Assembly (NCBI GenBank): GCA_030529425.1
Contig: JAUMWX010000007.1
Location: 1 to 64,000 of the forward strand
Direction of reading: 5' to 3'
Length of the DNA: 64,000 bases
From: Tissierellia bacterium
GTDB taxonomy: Bacteria > Bacillota > Clostridia > Tissierellales > Peptoniphilaceae
This document shows positions 35,201-42,619 of the stretch, in pieces. The notes beneath the pieces were generated by a model. It saw nothing but the letters and a program-made list of their open reading frames with translations. It searched no databases and was not told the DNA's origin. Position 1 is the stretch's first letter. The number at the start of each line of letters is the position of its first letter. Made by a program: the position numbers and the translations under genes.

Positions 35201-37147
35201 GTGGTCGGATCGGAGTTGATCTTAATAAAATCCAAAAATATTGACAATGGATTTTTTGGATATTCATGCTTGTGCGATTTGGGAGAAAAATTTGGCATAT
35301 TATACGAAAAAGCCGGAAATTTGTCAGGGGAGAGAATTGAAATAGCATATAGGGAGTTTACTTTGGATTATATATTGAATGAGAAAAAGAAATTTGAAAA
35401 TTATAAGATTTATCCCAAACCTAAAAATATAAATTATTTAACCAGATATCTGTTTATTAAAGAGATAGAATTTATCGGCTTGGAAGCATTGGATGAAGCA
35501 AGTATGAAAAAGGCAAAGCTTATATCCGAGAAATACAGCAGAGATTCCGGTAAAACAATCGTTAAAATTAAAATTGATCCTAAACTCAATACTGAAAAAT
35601 TTATTGATTACTATGAAATTTTAATTTTAAATGATGATATCAGTATTAAATCAGATACTGTAGACGGTGTATTTTATGGACTTACAACGCTTGAACTCAT
35701 TTTGGAACAGTCGGGCTACAGGATTAGAAATCTGGAAATTATTGATTATGCGAGCCAAAAAATAAGGGGAGTAATTGAAGGATATTATGGAATACCTTGG
35801 GGAAATGAAAACCGAGCGGATATAATAAAATTCGGTTCAAGATTTAAGAATAATGTTTTCATATTTGCGCCTAAAGATGATCCGTATCACAGAGAAAAGT
35901 GGTATGAACTTTACCCCGATATTGAGATTGAAGAAATCGGAAAATTGGCAAGTTTGGGCAATGAACTTAAAAACAGATATGTATGGACCATATCTCCGTT
36001 CAAAAAAGATTCCAATCCAATATCACCGGAAAACGAATCTGAAGGAATTGAAAAACTTCTTAAAAAATTTGACCAATTATACAGTGTCGGGGTTAGACAA
36101 TTCGGTATTTTAGGAGATGATGTCGGAGAATTACCGAAGGATACTGTGGTAAATGTTTTAAAAGCTGCAAGTAATTGGAAAAAAAATAAAGGTGATAAGA
36201 TTTACGACTTTGTATTTGTTCCGGAAAGTTATGTTTTGGCAAAATGGGGATTTAAACCGGATGAACTTGATAAATACAGTGCTGAGTTTCCACAGGATGT
36301 TCAAATAATGTTTACCGGAGAAAGTACATGTGCACCCGTTACTCAGACTGCTGTTGACGGATTTAGATGCAAAGATACCTCGGGTCCAATCAGAAGAAAT
36401 CCTTTATTTTGGCTGAATTGGCCGGTAAATGATATAGACAGGACGGAATATAGAAGACTTTTCATGGGTAAAGGAGAAATGCTTGAGGTGGGAGTCAAGA
36501 ATTTGGTAGGAACTTTGACAAATCCTCTTGAAGAACCACATGCTTCATTTACCTCAATATTTGCAATAGCAGATTATTCTTGGAATAGTGAAGGCTTTGA
36601 TGCACAAAGAAGTTGGGAAGATGGATTTATTTTTATCGATCCGATATGCAGTGAAGAGTTGAAGGAAATTTGCTATCATATGTCAAATTCAGACAATGGA
36701 GGGATTGAGGGGATATCCGAATCTGAGAATATAAAAGAGGATATTCAACTTTTTGAAAAATGTTTGGAAAAAGGAAATTTTGAAGATTTGATATATTCAG
36801 GAAATAGATTGGTTGACAAATACCAAAAAATAATTAATTCAATAGAAATATTTTTGGAAAAATCTAAATTTCACAAACTGAAAGAAGAGATGAGACCTTA
36901 TATTATGAATTTGTATTACAAGTCAAAGCAAGCGATTGTACTAATAAGATTGAATCAAAATACTTCAATTTTGAGTGAAAGGGAGATATTCAACCTTAAA
37001 TCAAGAGCGAAGGAATTTGAAGAAAAATCGAGAACTTTTTATATAAGTACCAAAACTTCCGAGTTTCCTGCAAAGACTTTGAGAGCGGAATCAGGAACAC
37101 TGAGAATTAATAAAAACATCGAAAAAATGAGCAAAAAAATAGGATAA
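32273..37147 (+). CDS. GH84-sialidase(GH33)-GH84 tri-enzyme fusion protein
   Basis: About 1624 residues. Module 1 (1-575) is a GH84 beta-N-acetylglucosaminidase: IYPKPQ start, GIVEGYYGIPW (125-135), APKDDPYHR and the catalytic pair Asp239-Asp240 in GDDVG, then a helical region. Module 2 (about 590-1040) is a sialidase with Arg607 of the RIP motif, Asp boxes SDDDGKTW (789-796) and SDDEGISW (849-856), Glu887 in GECQ and a C-terminal GYSCLCDL with the likely Tyr nucleophile. An insertion between RIP and the first Asp box resembles NanB-type sialidases. Module 3 (about 1045-1624) repeats the GH84 unit with GYYGIPW near 1170 and Asp1282-Asp1283. No signal peptide. ATG 32273 gives the 8-base overlap usual in this genome; ATG 32252 is an alternative. 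Confidence 0.93.
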   Translation: MIKYNIYPKPQSLKYFDKNFKIGKKIKIEIDSSIDKYTSEFAKEVLSNFFEIDEKSSFVINLKSNSDFEKKDAYRMKIREDKIILEGINSDAVFHGLRTLEQVLEQSSIVQEIDIEDYPDLEIRGIVEGYYGIPWSYEDREYLLKFGAKYKNNVFVFAPKDDPYHRDNWDELYPEDELENISRLAKLGNKLKNSLVWTIAPFHKNPIELSNYEEKISLLLDKFNQLYQAGVRQFGVLGDDVGKLSPDVPVRVMQDLSRWKDSKKDVKDFLYCPASYVLTWAWDSRELNEYTKGFPNDVHLFFTGRNTCTEILKEDVEEFKNRESEFVDGIKLVRKNPLFWLNWPVNDIDRDVRKLYMGPGEMLKKDVDNIVGVVTNPMQKSKASLIGIFAISDYSWNQKDFDYEKSWKDSLKIIEPVAHDFLEKICSHMCNADDFGIKNLQESKHLESYIKDVEDALDSMLASKVKDSVKKLKKEYITEIKSIDNYILNAKFIELREEIKPYCEALKEKLIATVDYLDSLISLEDGQKELSKELFEKAENEYINSNNHIMYVEPTKQRILKTDAGTLLINPFLEKIRNYMKRIHKDKTITDPVSLFSPDYSGSKSYRIPSLLKTDKGTLLAFSDKRNEHQMDWGNIDLVVRRREKGNKNFDDIITVMDFKENGKDERSIFTIDSVTIQSEQTNRIFVFTTAFPESKGMFDCETGSGYIEIFGKKYLKLSDENEKHYIVKEGYIATLSGEKTEYEVITKAKAPYRELGDIYIGEKYISNIFFADSPFRASETSHLLMSYSDDDGKTWANPIDLNPMVKEEWMKFLGVAPGAGIILNDGRIGFTAYYTNRHNVESSCIIYSDDEGISWSRGKSPNENRTEFGRRIDIQYETNRILSLGECQAIKLNNGTVKLFMRNFVNGNPKNILVASSTNNGESFENIEKLSVETQSWCQLSAIHFNKNNKEFVMISQPSSSNAWHRIMGKIHLFEVVGSELILIKSKNIDNGFFGYSCLCDLGEKFGILYEKAGNLSGERIEIAYREFTLDYILNEKKKFENYKIYPKPKNINYLTRYLFIKEIEFIGLEALDEASMKKAKLISEKYSRDSGKTIVKIKIDPKLNTEKFIDYYEILILNDDISIKSDTVDGVFYGLTTLELILEQSGYRIRNLEIIDYASQKIRGVIEGYYGIPWGNENRADIIKFGSRFKNNVFIFAPKDDPYHREKWYELYPDIEIEEIGKLASLGNELKNRYVWTISPFKKDSNPISPENESEGIEKLLKKFDQLYSVGVRQFGILGDDVGELPKDTVVNVLKAASNWKKNKGDKIYDFVFVPESYVLAKWGFKPDELDKYSAEFPQDVQIMFTGESTCAPVTQTAVDGFRCKDTSGPIRRNPLFWLNWPVNDIDRTEYRRLFMGKGEMLEVGVKNLVGTLTNPLEEPHASFTSIFAIADYSWNSEGFDAQRSWEDGFIFIDPICSEELKEICYHMSNSDNGGIEGISESENIKEDIQLFEKCLEKGNFEDLIYSGNRLVDKYQKIINSIEIFLEKSKFHKLKEEMRPYIMNLYYKSKQAIVLIRLNQNTSILSEREIFNLKSRAKEFEEKSRTFYISTKTSEFPAKTLRAESGTLRINKNIEKMSKKIG

Positions 37148-37161
37148 TTATTAATTTAACA

Positions 37162-37221
37162 CTAGCGTAAACCTCAAATAATAGCTATTTTAAGCTATTA
37201 TATTGGGGTTTAAAATGCTAG
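37162..37221 (+). terminator. long hairpin after the GH84-sialidase gene
   Basis: A long imperfect stem (37162-37186 with 37193-37221) includes AATAGCT/AGCTATT and AAACC/GGTTT segments. No long T-run follows directly. It probably ends the GH2-GH84 transcript. Confidence 0.6.
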
Positions 37222-37280
37222 AAAATATTTTCACAAAACTTAAGAATGAAAGCATTTTTTTGAAAATTAAACCTTTATTG

Positions 37281-37294
37281 TGTTAGCGTTGTCA
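37281..37294 (+). promoter_or_regulatory. catabolite-response element (cre)
   Basis: TGTTAGCGTTGTCA fits the CcpA operator consensus TGWNANCGNTNWCA at every position. It overlaps the -35 box of the importer promoter, the position expected for repression by CcpA when preferred sugars are present. Confidence 0.75.
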
Positions 37295-37317
37295 AAAAGG
37301 TTTATAAATAGTATTAT
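37289..37317 (+). promoter_or_regulatory. sigma-A promoter of the glycan importer operon
   Basis: TTGTCA (37289-37294), a 17-base spacer and TATTAT (37312-37317), 28 bases ahead of the msmK start with its AGGAGGG site. The -35 box is the right end of the cre site. Confidence 0.8.
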
Positions 37318-37345
37318 AGTATTGTAAGACAAATAAGGAGGGTCT

Positions 37346-38473
37346 ATGGCAACATTAAATTTTAACAATATCAATAAAGTATATGATAATGGATTCCATG
37401 CGGTTCATGATTTTAATCTTGAAATTGCAGATAAAGAGTTCATTGTTTTTGTTGGACCATCTGGTTGCGGTAAATCTACTACATTAAGAATGGTAGCCGG
37501 ATTGGAAGATATTTCATCTGGTGAATTGTACATAAATGATAAGTTGGTAAATGATGTTTCACCGAAAGACAGAAATATAGCTATGGTATTTCAGTCTTAT
37601 GCACTGTATCCGCACATGACAGTGTATGACAATATGGCTTTTGGATTAAAGCTTAAAAAAATGAAAAAAGAAGACATTGATGAAGCTGTGCAGAGGACAG
37701 CTAAAATTTTGGAAATTGAAGGTTTATTGGACAGAAAACCTAAACAATTATCAGGAGGTCAAAGACAAAGAGTTGCGTTAGGAAGAGCTATAGTCAGAGA
37801 TGCGGATGTATTTTTGATGGATGAACCTCTTTCAAACCTTGATGCAAAGTTAAGGGTACAAATGAGATCTGAAATTATCAAATTGCACAGATCACTGAAT
37901 ACGACAACTATATATGTAACTCACGACCAAACCGAAGCGATGACCATGGCGACCAGAATTGTTGTAATGAAGGACGGTTATGTTCAACAAATCGGTACTC
38001 CTAAGGAAATCTACGGAAAACCGGCTAATAAATTTGTTGCCAGTTTTATAGGATCTCCTGCGATGAACTTCATAAATGCGAAGGTCGAAGGTGGAAAGGT
38101 GGTATTTGACAAGTATAAATTGGAATTACCGAAGTCCAAACAATCATATATTAAAAATTTAGAAGGCAAGGAAATTATACTTGGAATCAGACCTGAAGAA
38201 ATTCAAGTTAAAGACTATCTGAATGAAGAATATGAAGAATACGTTGAAATGGAAATGAATATTGAAGTATCCGAGCTTCTTGGACACGAGTACATACTTC
38301 ATGGAAAAATCGGAGGATTTCCAATGCTTTCAAAACTAAGTATCGATGTCGAGAAGTTTGACGAATCAAAAACAACATTTAAAGTAGTTGTGGATTCAAA
38401 CAAGCTTCACTTATTTGATAAAGAAACAGAATTAAGTATATTTCACTCACCGAGTGAAAAATTGAGCAAATAA
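37346..38473 (+). CDS. sugar ABC transporter ATPase, MsmK/UgpC family
   Basis: A 375-residue ATPase: Walker [11 protein letters not shown]-loop [10 protein letters not shown], signature LSGGQRQR, Walker [15 protein letters not shown] and switch His in [10 protein letters not shown], followed by a C-terminal OB-type regulatory domain (about 240-375) with GIRPEEI. MsmK/MsmX ATPases power carbohydrate importers and can serve several in one cell. It leads the importer operon behind a cre-controlled promoter, so here it is encoded with its permeases rather than elsewhere, unlike many streptococci. Confidence 0.93.
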   Translation: MATLNFNNINKVYDNGFHAVHDFNLEIADKEFIVFVGPSGCGKSTTLRMVAGLEDISSGELYINDKLVNDVSPKDRNIAMVFQSYALYPHMTVYDNMAFGLKLKKMKKEDIDEAVQRTAKILEIEGLLDRKPKQLSGGQRQRVALGRAIVRDADVFLMDEPLSNLDAKLRVQMRSEIIKLHRSLNTTTIYVTHDQTEAMTMATRIVVMKDGYVQQIGTPKEIYGKPANKFVASFIGSPAMNFINAKVEGGKVVFDKYKLELPKSKQSYIKNLEGKEIILGIRPEEIQVKDYLNEEYEEYVEMEMNIEVSELLGHEYILHGKIGGFPMLSKLSIDVEKFDESKTTFKVVVDSNKLHLFDKETELSIFHSPSEKLSK

Positions 38474-38477
38474 AAGT

Positions 38478-39158
38478 ATGAATAAAGAAAAATTGTTGGA
38501 CATATATTTCACTTTCAGTGAGTATGTGGTAGCTTACATGATAAACGTATTCTATGTGCTTCTTTTGATAACGCCTCTGTATTTTTTCGATTTTTTTATA
38601 AAAGAGAATATTATGAATGTAGCGGGTATGTTTATTCCGTTGATAGCTTTATTCGGGATGGCACTTAAGTCGTTGACTTACGCCTTTTATATGATTTACT
38701 TACAGGGAAAATTATATTACAAACCGTTTTTTTGGAAGTCACTTAGTAATAACTTTTTAACCACTTATTTATATTACTTGACGGTCTCGGCATTATTGTA
38801 CTTTTCAGTTTTTGCGGGGCTAAATTTAAGTCATAAATTCGGAAGTGTATTTATAGTTTTTATGTGGTTTTCGATATTGGTTTTTACATCGAACATGATT
38901 TATTCAACAATTCAGTTCGCCATATACGAAAAGATACCAATTTTATCACTGGTTAAAAATTCTTTTATTTTGTCATTGGTTTTTGGTCTACTTAGCGTAG
39001 CGGGCGTTATAGTATTAGTTTATTTATCATACAAAATGGTTACCAGCCCTTGGTGGTTGGCGACGGTAGCACTGCCTATATTCTCAGGAGTGTTGATAGT
39101 GATACACAAATTAATTGAAAGCAAGAACTTTATAAGAGGAAATGAGGAAAAACAATGA
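38478..39158 (+). CDS. membrane protein of importer operon, possibly DUF624/YesL-like
   Basis: A 226-residue protein with about five or six hydrophobic segments, no ATPase and no EAA permease loop. Position, size and TM pattern recall the YesL/DUF624 proteins that accompany LplB/LplC-type oligosaccharide importers, but I see no decisive motif. It starts 4 bases after the ATPase stop with a weak ribosome site, so it relies on coupling, and it overlaps the first permease by 4 bases. Probably an accessory to the importer. Confidence 0.6.
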   Translation: MNKEKLLDIYFTFSEYVVAYMINVFYVLLLITPLYFFDFFIKENIMNVAGMFIPLIALFGMALKSLTYAFYMIYLQGKLYYKPFFWKSLSNNFLTTYLYYLTVSALLYFSVFAGLNLSHKFGSVFIVFMWFSILVFTSNMIYSTIQFAIYEKIPILSLVKNSFILSLVFGLLSVAGVIVLVYLSYKMVTSPWWLATVALPIFSGVLIVIHKLIESKNFIRGNEEKQ

Positions 39159-40096
39159 ATAAAAACAAAAAAAAGGGAAGATTTAAAAAGAATTTACCGT
39201 TGACATTGTTCGCATTGCCCGGATTTATATGGTTTTTAGTATTTTCATACCTTCCGATGTTCGGTATAATTTTGGCTTTTAAAAAATATAAAAACTACGA
39301 TGGAAATTTTTTCACCAGTTTATTTAAAAGTGAATGGACAACGGACAACTTCAGCTTCTTTTTCAGAAGTAAAGACGCTTGGACGGTAACAAGAAATACC
39401 ATACTGTATAATTCAGCATTTATTATATTAAATATAGTTGTTCCGCTATTGGTGGCAATTATGTTACATGAATTATTAAACAAGAGAACTGCCAAGACAT
39501 ATCAAACTATGATGTTCTTGCCGTACTTCTTATCATGGATTGTAATTACATACTCGGTTTATGCACTGTTGCAAACGGATAGAGGATTATTTAACAGAAT
39601 TTTAACATCGATAGGTCTTAAACCGGTACATTGGTATACTACACCGGGAGTTTGGCCGGTGATATTCCTGTTTTTGAGCACATGGAAGATGCTCGGCTAC
39701 AATACGGTAATATATTTGGCTTCGTTGGCGGGAATAGATAAATCCTATTACGAGGCGGCTTCAATTGACGGAGCTACAAAGTGGCAACAGATGAAATATA
39801 TAACTATTCCTTTGCTAAAGCCTGTAATCACTATAATATTTATATTGTCGCTTGGAGGAATATTCAGATCGGATTTCGGTTTGTTCTACCACATACCGAA
39901 TGCAAGTAGTAATCCGGCATTGTTGAGTTCTGTTACGGAGGTAATCGACACATATACATACAGATTACTGATAGTTAGCGGGGATTTAAAACAGTCGGCT
40001 GCCATATCATTCTTCCAATCAGTGGTCGGTTTCATACTTATAATGGGTGCGAATAAGTTGGTAAAACGATTTGACCCTGAAAGATCACTTTTTTAG
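39155..40096 (+). CDS. oligosaccharide ABC permease, LplB family
   Basis: A binding-protein-dependent permease with six predicted membrane helices. The N-terminal ALPGFIWFLVFSYLPMFGI and the cytoplasmic coupling loop YYEAASIDGATKWQQMKYI (EAA motif, about residues 206-224) identify the LplB subfamily, which imports complex oligosaccharides. 313 residues, full length. It pairs with the LplC-type permease 9 bases downstream to form the channel. Confidence 0.93.
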   Translation: MNKNKKKGRFKKNLPLTLFALPGFIWFLVFSYLPMFGIILAFKKYKNYDGNFFTSLFKSEWTTDNFSFFFRSKDAWTVTRNTILYNSAFIILNIVVPLLVAIMLHELLNKRTAKTYQTMMFLPYFLSWIVITYSVYALLQTDRGLFNRILTSIGLKPVHWYTTPGVWPVIFLFLSTWKMLGYNTVIYLASLAGIDKSYYEAASIDGATKWQQMKYITIPLLKPVITIIFILSLGGIFRSDFGLFYHIPNASSNPALLSSVTEVIDTYTYRLLIVSGDLKQSAAISFFQSVVGFILIMGANKLVKRFDPERSLF

Positions 40097-40105
40097 GAGG
40101 TAAAT

Positions 40106-41020
40106 ATGGCAAAGAAAAAAAATTCGTCAATAAATATTACTAAGAAAACAAATGTTTTATTTAATATTTTGTTACTTTTAGTAGCTATAATGAGCGTATT
40201 TCCGATTCTATTTGTATTGGTTATTTCAGTGTCAACCAAAGAATCAATTGCCCAATATGGATTTACCTTGATTCCTAAAGGGATAACTCTTGAATCCTAT
40301 AAAGTAATTGTTTCAGGAGGATTCAGTATAGTAAGTGCTTTTAGGAATTCGATTATACTTACATTGGTTGGAACGGTAACCGGATTGATAGTAACAACAA
40401 CTTACGCTTATGCAATGTCTAGATCAGACTTTGCCTATAAAAAATTTTTCAGTTTAGTTGCATTCATACCCATGCTTTTTGGAGGAGGAATGGTTGCTAA
40501 TTACATCGTAATGACACAGGTGTTGGGCCTAAAAAATACATTTTTTGCACTGCTTCTACCGTTGTTGATTAATACTTTTTATATCATAGTAATGAGGACT
40601 TTTTATCAAACGTCCGTCCCTCAAGCTTTGATAGAGGCTGCAAAGATAGACGGAGCATCCGAATTTATGACATTTTTCAAGATAGTTCTTCCGGTTTCAT
40701 TGCCGGGAATAGCAACTATCGGACTGTTCCTGACACTTGCATATTGGAACGATTGGTTCAATGCGATGTTGTACCTGGATCAAGGAAGCAAGTACACGCC
40801 TTTACAATACATGTTGATGCAAATGCAAAAGAAAATAGAAAATATTTTATTAAAGAAAGATTTAATGGGAAATGTTGCACAGGAAGCATTAAAGAGTTTG
40901 CCGGCTGACGGGGTCAGAATGGCGGTAGTAGTTGTTTCTACATTGCCTATAGCGATGTCTTATCCTTTCTTCCAAAGATACTTTGTAGAAGGATTGACTC
41001 TTGGTGCGGTTAAAGAATAG
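40106..41020 (+). CDS. oligosaccharide ABC permease, LplC/YtcP family
   Basis: The second permease, 304 residues. It has the EAA loop LIEAAKIDGASEFMTFFKI and the C-terminal feature SYPFFQRYFVEGLTLGAVKE typical of the LplC/YtcP group. An AGGAGG site precedes it. With the LplB-type partner and the MsmK-type ATPase it completes the membrane part of the importer. Confidence 0.93.
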   Translation: MAKKKNSSINITKKTNVLFNILLLLVAIMSVFPILFVLVISVSTKESIAQYGFTLIPKGITLESYKVIVSGGFSIVSAFRNSIILTLVGTVTGLIVTTTYAYAMSRSDFAYKKFFSLVAFIPMLFGGGMVANYIVMTQVLGLKNTFFALLLPLLINTFYIIVMRTFYQTSVPQALIEAAKIDGASEFMTFFKIVLPVSLPGIATIGLFLTLAYWNDWFNAMLYLDQGSKYTPLQYMLMQMQKKIENILLKKDLMGNVAQEALKSLPADGVRMAVVVVSTLPIAMSYPFFQRYFVEGLTLGAVKE

Positions 41021-41024
41021 TTAA

Positions 41025-41043
41025 AAATAAGCAAAGCTTATTT
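41025..41043 (+). repeat. intercistronic hairpin before the binding-protein gene
   Basis: A perfect 8-bp stem (41025-41032 with 41036-41043) and a 3-base loop lie between the permease and binding-protein genes, at the place where stems often raise the relative level of the binding protein. Confidence 0.55.
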
Positions 41044-41067
41044 ATATAAAAAAAATAGGAGGATCAT

Positions 41068-42570
41068 ATGAAAAACCTAAAAAAAATACTAAGTTTATTA
41101 TTAGTATTAGCAATGGTACTTTCAGTTGCCGCATGTGGCAAAACTGAAGAAAAGAAACCTGAGGAACCTAAAAAGACTGAAGGTGAAAAGAAAGATGAAG
41201 GCGAAAAGAAGCCTGATGAAAAAAAACCTGCTGAAGATGTAACAGTTACATATTTAGTATTAGGTAGCGGTACTGACAAAGATGAAGTAACTGCAAAGAT
41301 TAATGAAAGATTGGCTGAATTAAAAGCCGGCTACAAAGTTGAATTGGTTCTTTACGGTTGGGACAATTACGGTGAAAAACTTGGTTTGGCTGCAAGAGGA
41401 ACAGGGGATAAATTTGACATCGCTACTGTTGCATCTTGGTTAGGACCTTACGGAACACTTGTAAACGAAGAAACTTTACTAGATCTTAAGGATTTACTTC
41501 CTAAGGCTGCTCCTGTATTAAAAGAAACATTGACACAAACTCAATTGGACGGAGCTATGATGAAGGGTGGCTTATATGCTATACCTACAAGAGCTACAGC
41601 AGTTCATGCAAGAGACTATTTTGTATGGAATGTGAAAGCTTTGGAAGAAATCGGCGTTAAAGTTGAAGAAGTTGCAGCCTTGAGAACAGTTGAATCATTA
41701 GAACCCGTTTTAGCTAAGTACAAAGAAAAATATCCTGACAGATTCCCTCTTGATGGAGGATCTGAGTGGGCTATCAGAAGAGTAGACAGTTTGGTCAATA
41801 CTGACAAAGACGGTAAAGCTGTAATAGGAAATATGTTTGCAACTCCTGAATTCAAAAAAGCTTTGGAAGTAATTAAAGGCTTTGCTGAAAAAGGATATAT
41901 TTCTCCTGAAGCGGGCTCTGATCAATACAAACAAGATGAACCTGACCAATGGTTAGTAAAAAGAGCTGAAGGGGAACCCGGAGCTGAAGCACTTTGGACA
42001 GATGGATTTAAAACACCGGTTAAGGCTGTTTTAACTGCTGAAGATATATTTACAAGAAGTGACATGATTCAAGGTAAGATGACTGCTGTTTATAAGCATA
42101 GCAAGAATCCTGAACAAGCATTAAACTTTATCGAAAAGATTGCTACCGATGCTACAATTCAAAACTTGTTGGCATGGGGGATTGAAGGTAAACACTATAC
42201 TTTGAAAGACGGCAAAGCGGTTGCTACAGAAGCAAGAAATGAAGGTTGGAATCTATGGCAAAACCAATTGGTATCGGACAAAACTAGATTACCTAATCCG
42301 TTACAAAAGGCTCAAGATGACCCAGCTTTAGTTGAAGAAGTTAAGGCTTTTGAAGCTGAATTAAAACCTGCTGCTGACCTAGGATTTACTCCAAGCGCTG
42401 CTTACTTAGAAAAATTTGCTGCAATTAAAGCGGTAAAAGATAAACATTATAAAGCTTTAGCGCGTGGAAAAATGGAAACATATGATCAATTCTTAAAAGA
42501 CTTGGAAGCTGCGGGAATCAAAGAAGCGGTTGAAATGTTACAAAAAGAATATGATGCATGGAAAAAATAA
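41068..42570 (+). CDS. oligosaccharide-binding lipoprotein of ABC importer
   Basis: The lipobox VAAC with Cys23 marks a lipoprotein. A Lys/Glu/Pro-rich tether covers residues about 25-58. The mature part resembles the LplA-type binding proteins with DUF3502-like C-terminus (VTVTYLVLGSGTDKDEV, FDIATVASWLGPYGTLV, then a C-terminal region rich in Ala and Lys). 500 residues. It would capture the glycan outside the cell and hand it to the LplB/LplC permeases. The pneumococcal N-glycan binding protein NgtS belongs to the same broad group, a useful comparison. AGGAGG site; a terminator follows. Confidence 0.92.
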   Translation: MKNLKKILSLLLVLAMVLSVAACGKTEEKKPEEPKKTEGEKKDEGEKKPDEKKPAEDVTVTYLVLGSGTDKDEVTAKINERLAELKAGYKVELVLYGWDNYGEKLGLAARGTGDKFDIATVASWLGPYGTLVNEETLLDLKDLLPKAAPVLKETLTQTQLDGAMMKGGLYAIPTRATAVHARDYFVWNVKALEEIGVKVEEVAALRTVESLEPVLAKYKEKYPDRFPLDGGSEWAIRRVDSLVNTDKDGKAVIGNMFATPEFKKALEVIKGFAEKGYISPEAGSDQYKQDEPDQWLVKRAEGEPGAEALWTDGFKTPVKAVLTAEDIFTRSDMIQGKMTAVYKHSKNPEQALNFIEKIATDATIQNLLAWGIEGKHYTLKDGKAVATEARNEGWNLWQNQLVSDKTRLPNPLQKAQDDPALVEEVKAFEAELKPAADLGFTPSAAYLEKFAAIKAVKDKHYKALARGKMETYDQFLKDLEAAGIKEAVEMLQKEYDAWKK

Positions 42571-42581
42571 TTAATAATTTG

Positions 42582-42609
42582 AAGGCATGAGCAATCATGC
42601 CTTTTTTTT
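42582..42609 (+). terminator. terminator after the binding-protein gene
   Basis: An 8-bp stem (42582-42589 with 42596-42603), a 6-base loop and a T-run. The GH110 gene begins just beyond it and may depend on partial read-through. Confidence 0.85.
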
Positions 42610-42619
42610 AAGGAATAAT

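Noticed and set aside
42587-42619. Extended N-terminus for the GH110 gene
   Set aside because: It would start inside the terminator stem of the binding-protein gene; ATG 42620 has its own ribosome site.
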